DNA from: Batrachochytrium dendrobatidis JAM81 | Taxonomy: Eukaryota; Chytridiomycota; Chytridiomycetes; Rhizophydiales | Length of the DNA: 64,000 nt | Direction of reading: 5' to 3' | Assembly: GCF_000203795.2 (NCBI RefSeq) | Contig: NW_006281099.1 | Coordinates: 546,690-610,689 of the forward strand | Part shown: one piece after another, positions 60,034 through 64,000 of the stretch | Numbering within the stretch: position 1 is the stretch's first letter | How the letters are laid out: each line of letters opens with the position of its first letter | Position numbers and translations under genes: made by a program | The notes under the pieces: generated by a model | Told to the model about the DNA's origin: nothing | Database searches by the model: none | Seen by the model: the letters and a program-made list of their open reading frames with translations, nothing else

Positions 60034-63000
60034 ATGTGCAAGGTAAATGCTCTTATTTCTATTAATTCATACTATCAAACTTTTTATTTGCTGATTTGCT
60101 TTTCTCTTGCATGGCTTCGAATCGGTGTTTTGTCATAGATTTTGACTGCTGTCTTTGGTGTTGACAATGTGTGCTCACTGTTGGATTTTCTGAACAAGCG
60201 TTGGAAGAATCATACATGCACGACATTGAATCAAGACTCTTTACTGGTTAATCAAAATAGTCCTCTTGCTCTTACCCGTCTGCTAAATGAAACACTGGTC
60301 GCCTTTTCATCCAAATCTGTACAAAAAAAGCAACCCATTCCAAAACCACGCGAGCCAGGTTTTAATCGCAATCAAACCGAGGTATAGTCTCATCAGTCAT
60401 CCACTATACTGTGCATTCAAATCGTGTCTAGTTTTGGAATGTATCATTGACTAACTGAATCTCAAGATCATCAATTGCCAAATTGAGCGTATATTACAGT
60501 CTGGCAAATTACCTAAAAATATACTTGCTTTAGGGTACCGTCATGTAAGGCAACTATGTAGTCGACTTGGTGTTGACTCAAATGTGCATTTAAAATGACT
60601 TGAACACGGCGTTTTAATTAAAATAATTTGATTTAGATTTCTGGCCACTCTATCGGTGCCATGACTTTATCAAAAAGTCTGGAAAGCTATTTTCCAAACA
60701 CTCTAACTGGAACTCTTAAGACATATGGATGGAATCTACTTTTAGAAAGGTATTCAAATTGCTTGTTTTATAAATGTATGCTTTATTTAAATTTTGTATT
60801 CAACAAATGTAGGATTGGCGATCTTTCAATGGGATATCTACTAAGTGAAACAAGCATCTTTATCAAAATGCCAAATGGATGCTTATGTCAGGTCACAGGT
60901 TTGCTTTTCCTGACTATGTTTTTGAACATTTGATTTGAAATTCTCATTTACTAACTGCGATCGCGCATTTTGTAAAACGTAGGTGCTCCACTCTATACTT
61001 TTGATACATTCAATGCTAGATTGAATTTGCCACCATTTTTCGTAATACCATTCAATAGTGATGCAGTGTCTATTGAAAAATCGGAAAATTATTCGAAACT
61101 CAGCCAACATAGTTTTATTTCAGAGGAGGTGAAATCATGCATACCTAGCAAAAGAAAGTGCAATGCACTATTAGCAAATGAGACATGTTCAGTTGACTAC
61201 AGCAATCAGATAAAAGAAAAGTCAGATGATAAAAAACCAAAGCAGTCTAGATCTCGAAAGAGACGCAAAAAATCAGTCAAGAGTGCAGTTGAAACTGATA
61301 CTACTTTAAATTCTGATGCGCTTAAATCATCGGTCAAGTCAGCTATTAGTCCATCATTGGTTTTTCTGCCATGGTCAAACATTTTTTACAGCAGACCCTC
61401 ACTAACTCATCGTAATATACAGCGACACGGATTTCCTGAATCACGCAAGTTTTTATTGCAATTGCTTAGATTCTAAAGTTGGTTTGATTATATCGTATTG
61501 ATTGCTGATGGTTTAAACTGATTTTATTTCATTTCATTTAGATTTACTTTGCCTGCTGATGCAAGACAGAAATGAATTGGTACTTGCCTTGTCTAGATCC
61601 ATATTTCCTATTCAGCATCGTTTGCCAAGCCCAATACTTGAAACGTGTATATCACAAAGTAAACGAAATGGAAAATCAGATAATGCAAAAATTAAAGTAA
61701 GCAAGTCTTGGTAAGAGTCGTTGATGTATCAACACATTTCTCATCAGAATCTGCTGATTTTTTTGAACTGTATTAAACATAAAAGAAGCGTTTGCAGCGT
61801 ATTAGAGCACTTGATCCATTGCTGGATATGATTTTAACCAAATGCAAGAAATGCAATTATAAAGCATTGTTGGACTATCATTGTCCTCTTCCCAAAATGG
61901 TTGATGTCAAGGTGAAATATATTTAGTATATGTAGATTGCTTTTTACAATTTTTAAACTAAAATGCAAATTTCTTTAGGATGGAGTCAAGAGAATTTTGG
62001 ATATGCATATAAGGCAGCAGCAGGTAAACTACAAAATAATTTGAAGCCCATTTTGCAATCGTGATGATTGACTTGCTAGTCGTTTATTCAATCAACTAGG
62101 TTTCGTCTTTTGTAAAATCTGTTTTAAAACATATTATTCCCAATGATATTTGGGGAGATGATTCCAACCGGGATGCTTTTATGGCTGGTACGTTTCAGCT
62201 TACTTTAAAAGCAAGATCTTAAAATCTCACATACAATTCATGGTGTCTTTAGTTGTTGTTCAGCTTGTATCTTTGCGAAGATACGAGGTATTGTCACTTC
62301 AAAACATTGGAAATGGCATCAAGGTAGGCAAAACATTTTCCATCGAGTTTGAAGATTTCGACTATGTAGTAATATATCAGCAATTTCCGCAATGTAAAAC
62401 AATGCTTTCTAGATTTCAAAAATGGCTTGGCTGACATCAGGCATCAAGCCAGCACTACATTTATCCACATGCGAAGCTGAAAAGCAACGTCAAATGCTTT
62501 ACGAGTTTTTGTATTGGCTCTTTGCTGATGTAGTGGTTTCATTAATCAAGGTAGATGTTGTATATTGACGTGACACGGCTTTGTTTTATGTTGACATGCA
62601 TTATAGACAAATTTCTATGCCACAGATACAGTTCCGTTCAAAAATCGTGTGTTTTATTTTCGACATGAAACATGGAGTCGTATCAACCAATCATTGCAAT
62701 CCGTATTCAAACGCAATTTATTGAAACCGATAGAAATGGTAACAAAATAACATCAATAGCATTATAAATGTGTTATTTAATATTCAACTCTATATTCAAA
62801 TGCTTATTTTTAAAATATTATGGTTTATTTATTCATACTGGCCATGAAACTAGCCGCTTGTCACATCCGCATTAGCTGGAGAGAGTTTCCACAAAGCCTT
62901 GGGGTTCTCAACTACCAGATTAATCCCTAAGGAATCAGGTGCTCGAATGATTATGAATCTAGGACGAAAACCCAAGCCCAAGGTAGTTTTGTCTGATGCT

Positions 63001-64000
63001 TGTAGATTTTTAAATCCAATTTGTATTATAATCTAACCTTGTGCTACACTACGCGTTAAACTATGTTCAGGAACTGGCACAAATTGGGCTAAATCCAGAG
63101 CAAATAAAGCAACTCATGTGCTACCGCTACAACGGAGAAAATTTGCTATCTATAAATCAATTGCTTACCAATGCGCATCATGTGCTCACATTGGAAAAGG
63201 TATGTAGCAGTTGATCTGTCCAACAGTTTTATAGCTCTTATAATAATGCTTTGGTTACAAAATTTAGACTGAGCAGTCAGATTTGATGAAAACAACAATG
63301 CTTGGACTGGATGATATATATACACGATTTAAAGCATTCAAGCTTGGCTTGGTTGCAGCTAGTGCCGATGGGTCTATACCACAACTCTATTGTTGTAAAA
63401 TGGATATTGCGTCTTGTTTTGACACCATTAATCAGGATAAGCTCTTGTCATTGCTGCAATCGTTTTTAACAAAAACCGACTATGTAATTCAAAAGTATGC
63501 TGTTTTGTATGCAAGTGGGGATCGTATTCGACGTGTATTTCAAAAACGAGCACGAGACGCAGGTCAGTTGAGTTGATACTCATAGATTGTGCTTGAATTT
63601 TATAACTGATGTATCCAACTATTGACATGACGCACGATTTACCATAAAATAGCCAACTTTCAAACATTTACCGAGTTTGTTGAAGATGCATCCGCGACTG
63701 TAAAGCAAACGGTATTTGTAGATCAGGTTGAATATCGAATCGAGGCAGCCGAGTCCATCAAAGACCTTTTGAAATCACATATTCAAAATAATTTTATCAA
63801 GGTCTATTTCTACTATTACCTGTTTGAAAAATACCTTTTTATATTCTAACTCGTTCAAACTCTACTATTTTAGATTGGCAAAAAGTTTTTTTGTCAATCG
63901 GCTGGCATTCCACAGGGATCCATAGTTTCGATTATATTATGCAGGTACTCTATATTGTTGAAAAACAAAATACAATGCTGACTTTTTAACCGACTATTTT
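60034..64000 (+). CDS. TERT: Telomerase reverse transcriptase, 5' part (18 exons; truncated by window edge)
   Basis: TERT is the catalytic subunit that copies the telomerase RNA onto chromosome ends. Exons: 60034-60042, 60139-60381, 60467-60544, 60637-60749, 60813-60898, 60983-61444, 61542-61696, 61786-61911, 61979-62023, 62100-62187, 62253-62323, 62413-62550, 62607-62738, 62854-62982, 63071-63199, 63268-63562, 63653-63801 and 63874-63944; 839 residues so far. The TEN domain shows ILALGYRH, SYFPNTLTGTLKTYGWNLLL and ERIGDLSMGYLLS. A basic linker (SRSRKRRKKSVKS) follows. The RNA-binding domain has GFPESHLL, LLDYHCPL and LRRYEVLSL. RT motifs: RLIPKESGARMIMNLGRK (motif 2), KMDIASCFD (motif A, Asp present), AGIPQGS (motif B'). 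Motif C (DD) lies beyond the edge. The intron after 61444 uses a GC donor and restores the FPxxH motif. Confidence 0.95.

Noticed and set aside
60590..60620. GAACACGGC in TERT intron 3, resembling the MITE terminus
   Set aside because: Only about 9 bp match, with no TA-flanked end or interior similarity; this is chance level.
12544..64000. A functional telomere/DNA-damage gene cluster (TEL1, FHA kinase, TERT)
   Set aside because: The three genes are spread over 50 kb among unrelated housekeeping genes on both strands. Nothing beyond co-occurrence supports a cluster.

Overview
This window is eukaryotic nuclear DNA from a fungus, most likely a flagellated (zoosporic, chytrid-type) one. It is AT-rich and gene-dense. 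Nearly every gene is broken by short introns (about 50-250 bp, GT..AG with a minority of GC..AG). It carries an axonemal central-pair gene (SPAG17/PF6), which fungi without flagella lack, next to fungal housekeeping genes. The chytrid placement (Rhizophydiales/Batrachochytrium-like) is inference; no species can be proven from the sequence alone. I rebuilt the gene models by hand, joining exons wherever reading phase and family homology agreed. The total phase closes on the stop codon in every complete model given here.

Layout, left to right. 0-12 kb: NudC (-), mitochondrial ribosomal protein uL14m (+), a large leucine-rich-repeat protein resembling the Cdc11/Nud1 septation scaffold (-), and SPAG17 (+). 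12.5-23 kb: a complete 3,103-residue ATM/Tel1 kinase (+), whose first intron holds a transposon-like element. 23-29 kb: a repeat-rich gap, an unknown coiled-coil protein (+) and a proline-rich DUF4097-like protein (-). 28.7-35.5 kb: a FYVE-less Fab1/PIKfyve-like lipid kinase (-), a PHOSPHO-type HAD phosphatase (+) and an LRRC57-like protein (-). 36-46.6 kb: NSA2 (+), an ALIX/Bro1 protein (-), a FAM177-like protein (-) and elongation factor 2 (+). 46.8-56.2 kb: an FHA-domain Cds1/Chk2-like kinase (-), 5-formyl-THF cyclo-ligase (-), tRNA-His (+), mitochondrial uS5m (+), dynactin Arp10/ACTR10 (-) and a UDP-sugar transporter (+). 56.3-64 kb: isoleucyl-tRNA synthetase (-) and the first 18 exons of telomerase reverse transcriptase (+), cut by the window edge.

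The main thing not explained by genes is a dispersed family of small, transposase-less elements. Their ends read TA + CAGYCGTATTCACGTAAAA in inverted orientation, and they share an internal sequence. This looks like a Tc1/mariner-type MITE family. At least nine full or partial copies lie in the window, and most abut gene ends: one fills the space between two convergent stop codons, one starts 5 bp after a stop, one ends 16 bp upstream of a start codon, and one sits 16 bp inside the first intron of TEL1, splitting the TAN motif.

Other points: five GC..AG introns needed to keep reading frames open; head-to-head genes whose ATGs are 5 bp apart; convergent genes sharing a CTAG at their stops; and an isoleucyl-tRNA synthetase gene whose first exon encodes a mitochondrial-type presequence ahead of a cytosolic-type start. 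Two telomere genes (TEL1, TERT) and an FHA checkpoint kinase occur in the same window, but I see no evidence that they are functionally clustered.
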